Shown: in pieces, positions 16,106 through 25,143 of the stretch | Numbering within the stretch: position 1 is the stretch's first letter | Layout of the letters: each line of letters starts with the position of its first letter | Source: Streptomyces sp. NRRL WC-3605 | GTDB taxonomy: Bacteria > Actinomycetota > Actinomycetes > Streptomycetales > Streptomycetaceae | Reading direction: 5' to 3' | Length of the DNA: 64,000 bases | NCBI RefSeq assembly: GCF_001509795.1 | Contig: NZ_LLZN01000127.1 | Location: forward strand, 101,719-165,718 | The notes under the pieces: generated by a model | What the model was told of the DNA's origin: nothing | Database searches by the model: none | Seen by the model: the letters and a program-made list of their open reading frames with translations, nothing else | Made by a program: the position numbers and the translations under genes

Positions 16106-16306
16106 TCAGAGCCGGGGAGCGGGCGTCCGCTCCAGAACGCGCTCCGCATCGACGCGGTCCTTCGCGCGGCGGCGGTCCTCCAGGACGGAGGTCCAGGCGT
16201 TGCGGCGGGCCGTGCGCTGGCCGCTGCCCATCAGCAGCGACTCGACGGCACGCAGTGCATCGGTGAACGACGGGATGGCGGTGGCGCGAACGGGCGCGGC
16301 CTGCAT
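16106..16306 (-). CDS. Conserved small protein upstream of DUF4191 gene
   Basis: Protein of 66 residues, helical and basic, with the central sequence S-F-T-D-A-L-R-A-V-E-S-L-L-M and R-T-A-R-R-N-A-W-T-S-V-L-E-D-R-R-R. I recall a near-identical small protein next to lipA in other Streptomyces. The ATG at 16306 was chosen because the conserved part starts there. Upstream are TTGACC and, 17 bases later, TAACAC, a plausible promoter, with a GTCAC-n6-GTAAC motif between them (see findings). The function is unknown; no membrane segment, Cys or catalytic motif. Confidence 0.72.
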   Translation of the reverse strand: MQAAPVRATAIPSFTDALRAVESLLMGSGQRTARRNAWTSVLEDRRRAKDRVDAERVLERTPAPRL

Positions 16307-16522
16307 GGCAGAGGTCCCCCCTCGGGAATGACTGCTCCGGTGAGCGGTGCACAGCGTGTGCAACCAGTGTCACTGATTGGTGTTACCAGGGCGTGACCGA
16401 CCGGTCAAACACCGATGAAGGGCGGATGTGGCACCGGAACGACCGGACGCGGCCCGGACGTGGTCGCCAACTGCGACGACGTACCGGGCCGCGTCGTCCG
16501 GCCGGAGCCGGGGGACTTCAGC

Positions 16523-16548
16523 CTGTGCGCGGATTCACACGCGCACAG
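16523..16548 (-). terminator. Terminator downstream of lipA
   Basis: A 9-bp stem CTGTGCGCG/CGCGCACAG with an 8-nt loop, 15 bp past the lipA stop. Confidence 0.65.
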
Positions 16549-16563
16549 TGACACTCCGTGCCG

Positions 16564-17529
16564 TCAGACGGCCTGCGAGGCGACGAACGCGCCGCGCTTC
16601 TCGACCGCCATCTGGTACAGCCGGCCCGCGCGGTACGAGGAGCGCACCAGCGGGCCGGACATCACACCGGAGAAGCCGATCTGCTCGGCCTCCTCCTTCA
16701 GCTCCACGAACTCCTGCGGCTTGACCCAGCGCTCCACGGGGTGGTGGCGCACGCTCGGGCGCAGGTACTGCGTGATGGTGATCAGCTCGCAGCCGGCGTC
16801 GTGCAGCTGCCGCAGCGCCTCGCTGACCTCCTCACGCGTCTCGCCCATGCCGAGGATCAGGTTGGACTTGGTCACCAGCCCGAAGTCGCGGGCGTCGGTG
16901 ATGACCTTCAGGGAGCGCTCGTAGCGGAAGCCGGGGCGGATGCGCTTGAAGATCCGCGGGACCGTCTCGACGTTGTGCGCGAACACCTCGGGGCGGGACT
17001 CGAAGACCTCCCGCAGCAGCTCCGGGACCGCGTTGAAGTCGGGGGCGAGCAGCTCGACCTTGGTGCGGCCGGCCTCACGGGCGGCGGTCTGCTCGTGGAT
17101 CTGGCGGACCGTCTCGGCGTACAGCCAGGCGCCGCCGTCGGGGAGGTCGTCACGGGCTACGCCGGTGATCGTGGCGTAGTTCAGGTCCATGGTGACCACG
17201 GACTCGCCGACGCGGCGCGGCTCGTCGCGGTCGAGCGCCTCGGGCTTGCCGGTGTCGATCTGGCAGAAGTCGCAGCGCCGGGTGCACTGGTCGCCGCCGA
17301 TGAGGAAGGTGGCCTCGCGGTCCTCCCAGCACTCGTAGATGTTGGGGCAGCCGGCTTCCTGGCAGACCGTGTGCAGCCCCTCGCTCTTCACGAGGCTCTG
17401 CATCTTGGTGTACTCGGGGCCCATTTTCGCCCGGGTCTTGATCCACTCGGGCTTGCGCTCGATGGGGGTCTGGCTGTTGCGGACCTCCAGGCGCAGCATC
17501 TTGCGTCCGTCCGGTGAGACTGCGGACAC
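16564..17529 (-). CDS. lipA: Lipoyl synthase (LipA)
   Basis: Radical SAM enzyme that inserts two sulfurs into octanoyl groups on lipoyl domains of dehydrogenase E2 and GcvH proteins. Seen: the auxiliary-cluster motif C-x4-C-x5-C ([12 protein letters not shown]) and the radical-SAM motif C-x3-C-x2-C (C-T-R-R-C-D-F-C). The [15 protein letters not shown] core, the E-T-V-P-R glycine-rich region and the terminal R-S-S-Y-R-A are also present. 321 residues is normal. The GTG at 17529 is preceded by GGGAG. It lies 105 bp after lipB in the same direction. The likely substrates include the E2 encoded at 30.7-32.5 kb. Confidence 0.98.
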   Translation of the reverse strand: MSAVSPDGRKMLRLEVRNSQTPIERKPEWIKTRAKMGPEYTKMQSLVKSEGLHTVCQEAGCPNIYECWEDREATFLIGGDQCTRRCDFCQIDTGKPEALDRDEPRRVGESVVTMDLNYATITGVARDDLPDGGAWLYAETVRQIHEQTAAREAGRTKVELLAPDFNAVPELLREVFESRPEVFAHNVETVPRIFKRIRPGFRYERSLKVITDARDFGLVTKSNLILGMGETREEVSEALRQLHDAGCELITITQYLRPSVRHHPVERWVKPQEFVELKEEAEQIGFSGVMSGPLVRSSYRAGRLYQMAVEKRGAFVASQAV

Positions 17530-17634
17530 GTCGGCTCCCTGTGCTTCGATTCTTCGGCGTACACCAGGGTACGCCCGTGCTTACTGAGCCCTGCCGTCAG
17601 GCCAACCCCGTGACCTCAGGGCCCATTCCCCGTC

Positions 17635-18432
17635 TCAGACGGCCGCCCGCTCGATCTCGCGCGGCTTGAGGTCCGCGTTCTCCAGCACGTCCCTCAGGTG
17701 CCGCTCGACGACCGGCAGCACCTCCTCGATGGTGACGTCCCGGCCCAGCTCCGCCGCCAGCGAGGCGACACCGGCGTCCCGGATGCCACACGGGATGATC
17801 TTGTCGAACCACTTGTTGTCCGGGTTCACGTTGAGAGCGAAGCCGTGCATGGTCACGCCCTTCGCCACCCGGATCCCGATGGCCGCGATCTTGCGGTCCT
17901 CGCGCCGCTGTCCGGCGTTGGAGGGCGCGTACTCGGGGCCGTTCAGCCGCGGGTCGAACTCGTCGTCGGTGAGGCGGGGGTCGAAGTCCAGGGAGAGGCC
18001 GCCGAGCGCCGGGCGCTGGTCGACGGGATCGCCGAGGACCCAGACGCCGCTGCGGCCCTCGACCCGGGTGGTCTCCAGGCCGAACTCCGCGCAGGTGCGG
18101 ATCAGGGCCTCCTCCAGCCGCCGTACGTGCGCCACGACGTCCACGGGGCGGGGGAGCTTCTGGATGGGGTAGCCGACCAGCTGGCCGGGGCCGTGCCAGG
18201 TGATCTTGCCGCCGCGGTCCACGTCGACGACCGGCGTGCCGTCCAGCGGGCGCTCGTTGTCGGCGGTGCGCCGGCCCGCCGTGTACACCGGGGGGTGTTC
18301 GAGCAGCAGGACGGTGTCGCCGATCTCGTCCGCGAACCGGGCCGCGTGCACGCGGCGCTGCTCGTCCCACGCCACCTGGTAATCGACGGCATCCGCGCCG
18401 AACCCCATGCGGACGAACCGCAACTCACTCAC
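17635..18432 (-). CDS. lipB: Octanoyl-[ACP]:protein octanoyltransferase (LipB)
   Basis: Transfers octanoate from acyl carrier protein to the lipoyl lysine of target proteins, the step before LipA. Motifs seen: [14 protein letters not shown], the [16 protein letters not shown] family signature, catalytic Lys in [10 protein letters not shown] and catalytic Cys in I-I-P-C-G-I. The 265 residues include a Streptomyces-type insertion ([15 protein letters not shown]) between the signature and the lysine. GTG at 18432 has GGGAGG at a good distance. Forms a lipB-lipA unit. Confidence 0.97.
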   Translation of the reverse strand: MSELRFVRMGFGADAVDYQVAWDEQRRVHAARFADEIGDTVLLLEHPPVYTAGRRTADNERPLDGTPVVDVDRGGKITWHGPGQLVGYPIQKLPRPVDVVAHVRRLEEALIRTCAEFGLETTRVEGRSGVWVLGDPVDQRPALGGLSLDFDPRLTDDEFDPRLNGPEYAPSNAGQRREDRKIAAIGIRVAKGVTMHGFALNVNPDNKWFDKIIPCGIRDAGVASLAAELGRDVTIEEVLPVVERHLRDVLENADLKPREIERAAV

Positions 18433-18712
18433 GGCAAGCGCCTCCCTAGAAGCACCGGAAAGTCGTAAGGCACGAAGCGTGCCTACGCCACTGTACGACC
18501 GGTCCGTTCGAGTGGGCTCCCGCGGCCCACGTCAGCCCGTAGGCCCAATCCTCACACGATCGGATGAATGGGTGGCGTAATGTGCGATCAGGTGCTTACT
18601 CTCCGCTACATTCGCGCCGTTCGAGAGGCCAAAAGGGCTGCTCACCGGCAATCCGGGCGTTCGGCGGCCGCACGGCCACGCGACGCCCGAAAGGCAGGAG
18701 ACCGCACCGCAG

Positions 18713-20149
18713 ATGACGGAACGACCCGCGCAGCGCACTCCCAATCGACAGCTCGCCGCGCTCATCGCAGAAGCGGGATTCTCCAACGCGGGTCTCGCCC
18801 GCCGGGTGGACCAGCTCGGACTCGAACACGGGCTTGACCTGAGATACGACAAGACATCGGTCACCCGCTGGCTGCGCGGACAGCAGCCGCGCGGCACGAC
18901 CCCGGCGCTGATCGCCGAGGTCTTCACCCGGCGCCTCGGCCGCCGCCTCACCGCCCAGGACCTCGGCCTGGACGCCTGCGCGCCCGTGTACGCCGGGCTG
19001 GAGTTCGCCGCGACCCCCGAGGAGGCCGTCGACATCGTCAGCGGCCTGTGGCGCAAGGACTCCGGCAGCCACGCCGAGCTGCGCAAGATCGCGTTCACCC
19101 CGGCCGGGCTCGTCGTGCCCAGCCGGGACTGGCTGATCGGCCGCGCCGACGACAAGGTCGCGCGCGGCGAGCCGGTGACCCGGGTGCAGGTCCCGGGCCG
19201 GCCGGTGGTGCCCCGCCAGCGCGGCCAGGCCGAGCGCGGGCCCGGCCAGAAGGTCACCGGCGGCGACATCGCCGCGCTGCGCTCGGTCGGCGACCTGTTC
19301 CGCTCCCTGGACGACATGTACGGCGGCGGCCACGCCCGCCAGGCCCTCGTGCGCTACCTGGAGCACGAGTGCGAGCCGATGCTGCGCGGCACCTACGGCG
19401 AGCAGACCGGACGCCGGCTGTTCGCCGCCGCCGCGGACCTCACGCGGCTCGCGGGCTGGACGTCGTTCGACATCGCCGCGCACGGGCTGGCCCAGCGCTA
19501 CTTCGTGCAGGCGCTGCGGCTGGCCCAGGCCGCCGGGGACCGGCCGTTCGGGTCGTACGTCCTGGCGACCATGAGCCGGCAGGCCGTCTACCTCGGGCAC
19601 GGCCGGGAGGCCGTCCAGCTCGCGCGCGTCGCCCAGCAGGGCGTCGGCACCGGCGCCCCGCCGGCCGTGCTGGCCCTGCTGCACGCCTGCGAGGCGCGCG
19701 GCCACGGGGTGCTCGGCGAGGTCCGCGCCTGCACGGCGTCCCTGGTCCGGGCCGAACGCGCCCTGGAGGCCGCCCGCCCCGGCGACGACGTCCCGCACTG
19801 GGCGCGGTTCTTCGACGACGCGCAGCTCGCCGACGAGTTCGGCCACTGCCACCGGGACCTCCAGCAGTTCCGCGCGTCCGCCCAGCACGCCGAGCGCTCC
19901 CTGCAGCTGCGGGCCCCCGCCTTCGCCCGCAGCCGCCTGTTCTGCCGGCTCGTCCTGGCCAGCGCCCGTCTCGGCCTCGGCGAGCTCGACCAGGCGTGCG
20001 CCCTGGCCGCCGAGGCGGCGGGCCAGGCGGCGGAGATGCGGTCCGTCCGGGCGATCGAGTACGTCCGCGACTTCGAACGCAGGCTGGAGCCCTACCGCGA
20101 CGCGGCCCCGGTCCGCGGCTACCGCGACAGGGTCGCCGCGCTGCTGTGA
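18713..20149 (+). CDS. HTH-TPR regulator, NsdA-like
   Basis: Regulatory protein of 478 residues. Residues about 10-70 form an XRE-like helix-turn-helix (Q-L-A-A-L-I-A-E-A-G-F-S-N-A-G-L-A-R-R-V, then K-T-S-V-T-R-W-L-R-G). The remaining 400 residues are helical repeats with TPR-like character (Y-F-V-Q-A-L-R-L-A-Q-A-A-G-D; L-A-S-A-R-L-G-L-G-E-L-D-Q-A). This matches the layout of the NsdA-type family of S. coelicolor, some of which repress antibiotic production and sporulation; which member this is cannot be told here. The ATG at 18713 has AGGAG 12 bases upstream, somewhat far. Divergent from lipB with about 280 bp between, which holds both promoters. Confidence 0.85.
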   Translation: MTERPAQRTPNRQLAALIAEAGFSNAGLARRVDQLGLEHGLDLRYDKTSVTRWLRGQQPRGTTPALIAEVFTRRLGRRLTAQDLGLDACAPVYAGLEFAATPEEAVDIVSGLWRKDSGSHAELRKIAFTPAGLVVPSRDWLIGRADDKVARGEPVTRVQVPGRPVVPRQRGQAERGPGQKVTGGDIAALRSVGDLFRSLDDMYGGGHARQALVRYLEHECEPMLRGTYGEQTGRRLFAAAADLTRLAGWTSFDIAAHGLAQRYFVQALRLAQAAGDRPFGSYVLATMSRQAVYLGHGREAVQLARVAQQGVGTGAPPAVLALLHACEARGHGVLGEVRACTASLVRAERALEAARPGDDVPHWARFFDDAQLADEFGHCHRDLQQFRASAQHAERSLQLRAPAFARSRLFCRLVLASARLGLGELDQACALAAEAAGQAAEMRSVRAIEYVRDFERRLEPYRDAAPVRGYRDRVAALL

Positions 20150-20389
20150 CGGTGGGACCCGGCCGCCCGCAGCGGGTCCACCCGGCCTCGGACGGCCGGT
20201 CCGCGGGGGCCGCGTCCGGTTCGGGTGGACGGCCGAGCGGATGCGGGGCCGGGGCCGGGCAGGCGCGTCCAGAGTTCGCCGGGGCCCGGCCACCCCGTCC
20301 GTGACGTCCGGCGGCGGCTCGCCGGGCCGAGTGGCCGGTCCGTGCCGGGAGCGCGGGGCTGGGGCGGCCGTCCGGGCGGGCTCCGGCCC

Positions 20390-20417
20390 GCCCCGGTCAG
20401 GCCGCCCCGGTCAGGCC
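20390..20417. repeat. Perfect 14-bp tandem duplication at a stop codon
   Basis: The unit GCCCCGGTCAGGCC occurs twice in direct tandem. The second copy contains the stop codon and last codon of the oxidoreductase gene at 20411-21766; the first copy lies just after it, so the stop is repeated out of frame. It looks like a recent slippage event. Confidence 0.85.
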
Positions 20418-21766
20418 GCCGTGCGTAAGGGTTCCGAGCGGTTCAGGGAGCCCGCCGCGCCCAGGTCCGTGAGGATCGCCGTGGTGGCCCGGCGGGCCGA
20501 GTGCAGGGCGCCCTGGACCGTGCTGGTGTCGCGGTGGTCGCCGCACACGTACAGGCCCGCCAGCAGCCGTACCGGGCGGCGCAAGTCGTGCGGGGCGGTC
20601 ATCGCGGGCACGGCCTCGGGCGTGTGGTGCACGGCCAGCGTCTCCCAGCGGGCCGTCGAGGTGCCGTACAGCCGGGCGAGGTGCATCCGCACGGCCGTGT
20701 CGACGTCCGGGGGCGGGGTGCCGAGGACCGTCGAGGTGACGAGGGCGCGGCCGGCCGGGGCGCGGCTCGGGTCGACGAGGCTGATCACCGCCGTGTGCGC
20801 CACCGGGCCGCTCCGGTCGGCGTCCAGCAGCAGCGAGGCGCCGGTGTCCGGTGCCTCGTCCATCGTGTGGTGGAGGACCGTCACCGGGTGGAAGCCGGGC
20901 ACGCGCAGCCCCGGCAGGAGCTCGCCGGCGGTCCGCGCGTCGGTGGCCAGCAGTACCGCGCGGCACCGGATCTCGCCGTGCTCGGCGGTCGTGACGGCCG
21001 TCGTGGCGATCGAGGTGACCCGCACCCCGGTGTGCACGGTGCCCGGCGGCAGCGAGCGCGCCAGCAGCTCGGGCAGGGCATCGGCGCCGCCCTCGGGCAG
21101 GCACAGCCGGCCGCCCGCGAAGGCGTGCAGCGCGAGGTCCGCGCACCGGCTGGACGTCGTCAGCTCCGGGTCGTACAGCAGGGCGGCGAGCAGCGGCCGC
21201 AGGAATCCTTCGATCGTGCGTGGCGGGATGCCGCGTTCCGCGAGGGCCTGCGCGGCCGGAGCCTCCGGGCGGTTCAGCAGCCGTTCGACGGGCGCGGAGG
21301 CCAGCCGGGCGAGCGCCGCGCCCAGGCGTGCCTGGTCGACGGCCGTGCCCAGCGGTGCTCCGGTGCGCGCCCGGGGGACCGCGGAGGCCCTGGGGGCGCT
21401 CGCCAGGGCGCGTACGGCGTGGAGTGCGCCCCTCGCGCGCCGGGCGCCCGCCGGGCCGGTGAGCGCTCCGGCGCGGTGGCGGCGCCCGTCGCTGTGCAGC
21501 AGCACCCCCGGGGCGAAGGACCGCAGCGCGAGCGCGTCCAGGGCCGGTGTCCGGCGGAGCTCGGGATACGACGTCGACAGAAGCTGCCCGATCCGGTCCA
21601 GCCGGAAGCCGTCGACCTTCTCGGTCGACATGCGGCCGCCCGGACAGGGGGCCGCCTCCAGGACCGCGGTGGTTATTCCTGCGCTGGTCAGCCGGTGCGC
21701 CGCGGCGAGCCCGGCGACCCCGGCTCCCACGATGACGACGTCCGCCTGGTACGCGGGCTCAAGCAC
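20411..21766 (-). CDS. FAD-dependent amine-oxidase-type oxidoreductase
   Basis: Flavoprotein of 451 residues. The N-terminal dinucleotide-binding motif V-I-V-G-A-G-V-A-G-L-A-A-A with downstream V-L-E-A-A-P-C-P-G-G-R is that of the amine oxidase/phytoene desaturase/protoporphyrinogen oxidase superfamily. The C-terminal FAD contact L-Y-V-C-G-D-H-R-D-T-S-T-V-Q-G-A-L-H-S-A is also present. The substrate is not determinable; no carotenoid or haem genes are adjacent. The GTG at 21766 follows GAGGAGGGG. Downstream there is a short hairpin GGGCGGG/CCCGCCC at 20374-20393 overlapping the 14-bp duplication. It is followed upstream by the TIGR01777 gene in the same direction, about 209 bp away. Confidence 0.85.
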   Translation of the reverse strand: MLEPAYQADVVIVGAGVAGLAAAHRLTSAGITTAVLEAAPCPGGRMSTEKVDGFRLDRIGQLLSTSYPELRRTPALDALALRSFAPGVLLHSDGRRHRAGALTGPAGARRARGALHAVRALASAPRASAVPRARTGAPLGTAVDQARLGAALARLASAPVERLLNRPEAPAAQALAERGIPPRTIEGFLRPLLAALLYDPELTTSSRCADLALHAFAGGRLCLPEGGADALPELLARSLPPGTVHTGVRVTSIATTAVTTAEHGEIRCRAVLLATDARTAGELLPGLRVPGFHPVTVLHHTMDEAPDTGASLLLDADRSGPVAHTAVISLVDPSRAPAGRALVTSTVLGTPPPDVDTAVRMHLARLYGTSTARWETLAVHHTPEAVPAMTAPHDLRRPVRLLAGLYVCGDHRDTSTVQGALHSARRATTAILTDLGAAGSLNRSEPLRTAA

Positions 21767-21975
21767 GTGCCCCTCCTCGAGGTTGCGCGGCCGGTGGAGA
21801 CGTCATGCCCCCAACTGGCCCAGGAAATACCCGAGTTCGGCACGAGGTTACGGACGCGATCGGTCAGGTGCAGTCGCGCATCGACAGAGCACGGTCGCAC
21901 GGCGGTCGCATACGGACATCCGTGCCTTAGGGCGTCCTCGCAAGCCCGTCTGGCTCGCCACTTCCGGAACACGCC

Positions 21976-22881
21976 CTACCGCAGGGCCGCCCGGATCGCC
22001 CCGTCGATGTCCGGGAACGCGAAGGTGAAGCCCGACTCCAGCAGCCGTTTCGGCCGAACCCGCTGGCTGCCGAGCACGTCCCCGGCCATCTCGCCGAGCA
22101 CGGTCCGCAGGACGGGCGCCGGGACCGGCAGCAGCGCCGGCCGGTGCAGCACCCGCCCCATGGACGCGGTGATCTCACCGTTCGTCACCGGCTCGGGAGC
22201 GGTCACGTTGAACGGCCCCGACAGGTCCTCGGCGTCCAGCAGATGCCGGATCGCCGCCACCTCGTCGTGCAGCGACACGAACGACCAGTACTGCCGCCCG
22301 TCCCCCAGCCGGCCCCCCAGCCCCGCCTTGAACAGCGGGAACAGCCGCCCCCACGCCCCGCCCTCGCGGGCCACCACAAGGCCGGTGCGCACGCACACCG
22401 TCCGCACCCCCGCCTCCCGCGCGGGCGCCGCCGCGGCCTCCCACTCCACGCACAGCTCCGGCAGGAAGCCCTCGCCGGGCGGACTCGACTCGTCGACAAC
22501 CCGGGCGCCGGTCTCGCCGTAGTAGCCGATCGCGCTGCCGTTCACGAAGACCCGCGGCCGCTCCCCGGGCTTCAGTCCCGCCATCGCGGAGGCGAGCGCC
22601 GCCGTGCCCCGCACCCGGCCGCGCCGCAGGCTCTCCTTGTACGCGTCGGTCCAGCGCCGCGCCCCCACGTTCGCACCGGCCAGATTGACCACCGCGTCGC
22701 ACCCGGCCAGCACCTCGGCCGCCACCCGGCCGCCGTCGGGGTCCCAGCGGACCTCGTCCGCAGCACGGGGCTCCCGGCGCACCAGGCGGACCACCTCGTG
22801 CCCGTCCGCGACGAGCGAGCGCACCAGAGCGGCACCGATCAGACCGGACGAGCCGGCGACCACGATTCTCGACAGATCCAT
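21976..22881 (-). CDS. TIGR01777-family epimerase-like protein
   Basis: Rossmann-fold protein of 301 residues. Signature elements: V-A-G-S-S-G-L-I-G at the N-terminus, V-R-W-D-P-D-G-G, V-V-N-L-A-G-A-N-V, the family hallmark N-G-S-A-I-G-Y-Y-G and the C-terminal DUF1731-type A-L-L-P-V-P-A-P-V-L-R. Homologues are often mis-called cell-division inhibitors; the reaction is unknown. In M. tuberculosis the homologue (Rv2216) also lies between the E2 and lipB. The ATG at 22881 is used: it has AGGA at a workable distance, whereas an ATG three codons earlier abuts the Shine-Dalgarno. Confidence 0.9.
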   Translation of the reverse strand: MDLSRIVVAGSSGLIGAALVRSLVADGHEVVRLVRREPRAADEVRWDPDGGRVAAEVLAGCDAVVNLAGANVGARRWTDAYKESLRRGRVRGTAALASAMAGLKPGERPRVFVNGSAIGYYGETGARVVDESSPPGEGFLPELCVEWEAAAAPAREAGVRTVCVRTGLVVAREGGAWGRLFPLFKAGLGGRLGDGRQYWSFVSLHDEVAAIRHLLDAEDLSGPFNVTAPEPVTNGEITASMGRVLHRPALLPVPAPVLRTVLGEMAGDVLGSQRVRPKRLLESGFTFAFPDIDGAIRAALR

Positions 22882-22945
22882 GCACGCCATCCTGCCCGGA
22901 ACCCGCCCGGATACGTCCCCGTACGCCCCGGGACGCGCCCTCGCC

Positions 22946-24130
22946 TCACGAGGTGACCACGTCCCCGGTGTCCACCGGGACCGTCGAGGTCGCCGCGCGC
23001 TGGGCGGACGAGGCCACCTCGTCCGCGGTCAGGACGTAGCCGGTCTCGTCGTCGGTCGTGGACCGGGCGAAGACCACCCCGTACACCCGGCCGTCGGTGG
23101 TCAGCAGCGGTCCGCCCGAGTTGCCCGGGCGCACGGTGGAGCGGATCGAGTAGATCTCGCGGGTCACCGTCTCGTCGTTGTAGATGTTCTGGCCGGTGGC
23201 CTGTATGCGGCCGGCGACCGTCGCCGCCTGGAGGTCCAGCGCGCCGTCCTCCGGGTAGCCCGCCACGACCGCCGAGTCGCCGCGCGCGGCCTCGTCGTCG
23301 AAGCGCAGGACGGGGGCGCGCAGCTGCGGCACGTACAGCACGGCCACGTCCCGCCGGGGATCGAAGAGCACCACCCGCGCCGCGTACGACGGCCCGACGC
23401 CGCCCACACGGACGTCCGGCCGGTCGATGCCGGCCACCACGTGCGCGTTGGTCATCACGCGCTGCGGGGCGTACACGAAGCCGCTGCCCTCGCGGCCCTG
23501 GGTGCCCGCGGACCCCTCGATCTTGACGGTGCTGCGCTTGGCGGCCTCCGTGGCGGCCGGGGTGACGCTGTCGCCGGTGGGCTTGGCGACCTCGGCCGTC
23601 GACTCGTTCTCGAACGGGTTGAAGACCTGCGGGAAGCCCGCCTCGGTCAGCGCGGAGGTGGCCCGCGAGAACCAGGCCGGGGTGGTGTCCGGCATGGCCT
23701 CCTGCACGCCGCCCAGCAGCCGGGAGTCACGGATCGCCGACGTCAGCAGCGGCGAGGAGGACGCGGCCAGCACGCTCGCCGCCACCCAGGACACGATCAG
23801 CACGGCCACCGCGTTGGCCACGGCCCCGCCGACGCCGTCGGCCACCCGCAACGGCCCGCGGTCCAGCTCCCGGCGCAGCCGCAGGGCCAGCCGCCCGGCC
23901 AGCTCGTGCACCAGCACGGCGGGCAGCAGCACGGTCAGCACCGCGGCCACCGTCGCCCGTGTGGTGCCCGGCGTGACCAGGTCCATCACCCACGGCAGCA
24001 GCCACACGCCGATCGCCGCGCCGCCCACGAAGCCGGCCAGCGAGACACAGCCGGCCACCAGCCCGCGCCGGTAGCCGGAGGCCGCGTAGGCCACCATCAC
24101 GAGCAGCAGCACGATGTCGAGCAGGTCCAC
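22946..24130 (-). CDS. MarP-type membrane serine protease (CvpA-trypsin)
   Basis: Membrane protease of 394 residues. The first 165 residues are a CvpA-type domain with four hydrophobic helices beginning D-L-L-D-I-V-L-L-L. After a linker comes a trypsin-like periplasmic domain with catalytic His in M-T-N-A-H-V-V-A-G, Asp in P-R-R-D-V-A-V-L and Ser in R-P-G-N-S-G-G-P-L-L. This is the architecture of M. tuberculosis MarP (Rv3671c), required for acid and oxidative tolerance through cleavage of a peptidoglycan hydrolase. The GTG at 24130 has AAAGGCGG upstream. A divergent peptidoglycan amidase gene lies next door, which would make a tempting substrate, but that link is inference. Confidence 0.92.
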   Translation of the reverse strand: MDLLDIVLLLVMVAYAASGYRRGLVAGCVSLAGFVGGAAIGVWLLPWVMDLVTPGTTRATVAAVLTVLLPAVLVHELAGRLALRLRRELDRGPLRVADGVGGAVANAVAVLIVSWVAASVLAASSSPLLTSAIRDSRLLGGVQEAMPDTTPAWFSRATSALTEAGFPQVFNPFENESTAEVAKPTGDSVTPAATEAAKRSTVKIEGSAGTQGREGSGFVYAPQRVMTNAHVVAGIDRPDVRVGGVGPSYAARVVLFDPRRDVAVLYVPQLRAPVLRFDDEAARGDSAVVAGYPEDGALDLQAATVAGRIQATGQNIYNDETVTREIYSIRSTVRPGNSGGPLLTTDGRVYGVVFARSTTDDETGYVLTADEVASSAQRAATSTVPVDTGDVVTS

Positions 24131-24330
24131 TGAGCCGCCTTTCTCCAGGACCCGGTAGCAGGACCTCTTAGTACGCGTGCCGGACGCTCGATGATCAGCG
24201 CGCGGCGGCGTGTCACCGCGATTCGGCCACGCTGCGTACACCTGGAGGAACGCCCCGGACCCGGATGATGGTTCCACCCGGTGTCCCACCACACATCGCG
24301 GGCGGACCCGATCCGTCGGACAGTAGGACC

Positions 24331-25131
24331 ATGCGTGCCATCCGACGGGTCACGGCGGAACGGGTGCGGGGTCTCCCCGGGGGACGGGGAGCCCTCGTCG
24401 TCCTCGGCTGCGTGCCGGGTCTGGCCGCCGCGCTCGCGCTCGTGCTGTGCGCCGACGGGGTGGAGCGGAGCGCCGAGCGGGAGAAACGGCCCGTCGCGGC
24501 GCGCCCCGCCTCGTACCACGCGTCCCGGCCGCCCATCGTGCCCCGGGACGTCTGGCTGGAGGAGGAGAGCCTGCACACCCAGCCGCCCCCGCGCTACGAC
24601 GACAAGGTGGTCGCCGTCTTCGTCCACCACACCGACTCGCCGAACGACTACGACTGCGCCGAGTCCCCGAGCATCATCGAGCACCTCTACGCCGGCCAGA
24701 CCGGCGGCCGGCACTGGGACGACCTCGGCTACAACTTCGTCGTCGACCGCTGCGGCACGATCTACGAGGGCCGGGCCGGCGGCACCGACCGGCCCGTCAC
24801 CGGCGCCCACACCCAGGGCTTCAACCACCGCACCGCGGGCGTCGCCGCCCTCGGCACCTTCACGGCCGGGGTGCCCGTCCCGAAGGCGATGACCGACGCG
24901 ATCGCGGCGGTCGTGGCGTGGAAGCTGGGCCTGTCCGGCACGGACCCGCGCGCCGAGGTGCGGCTGACCTCCAGCAACGACCTCAGCCGCTACGCCTCCG
25001 GCACCACCGCCACGCTGCCCGCCGTGGCCGGTCACAACGACGGCTACTCGACGACCTGCCCCGGCGCCGCCCTCAGCGCCCGCCTCCCGGAGATCAGGGC
25101 CACCGCGGCCCGCCTCCAGGGCCGGCCCTGA
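24331..25131 (+). CDS. Peptidoglycan recognition/amidase domain protein
   Basis: Membrane-anchored or secreted N-acetylmuramoyl-L-alanine amidase of the PGRP/Amidase_2 family, 266 residues. An N-terminal hydrophobic segment (V-V-L-G-C-V-P-G-L-A-A-A-L-A-L-V-L) is followed by the catalytic domain: first zinc ligand in V-F-V-H-H-T-D-S, H-W-D-D-L-G-Y-N-F-V-V-D typical of PGRP, and the second His and Cys in A-G-H-N-D-G-Y-S-T-T-C-P-G. All three zinc ligands are present, so activity is likely. The ATG at 24331 has AGGA just upstream. It is divergent from the MarP-type protease and convergent with the DUF4240 gene (12-bp gap). Confidence 0.9.
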   Translation: MRAIRRVTAERVRGLPGGRGALVVLGCVPGLAAALALVLCADGVERSAEREKRPVAARPASYHASRPPIVPRDVWLEEESLHTQPPPRYDDKVVAVFVHHTDSPNDYDCAESPSIIEHLYAGQTGGRHWDDLGYNFVVDRCGTIYEGRAGGTDRPVTGAHTQGFNHRTAGVAALGTFTAGVPVPKAMTDAIAAVVAWKLGLSGTDPRAEVRLTSSNDLSRYASGTTATLPAVAGHNDGYSTTCPGAALSARLPEIRATAARLQGRP

Positions 25132-25143
25132 AACCGCCCCGGC

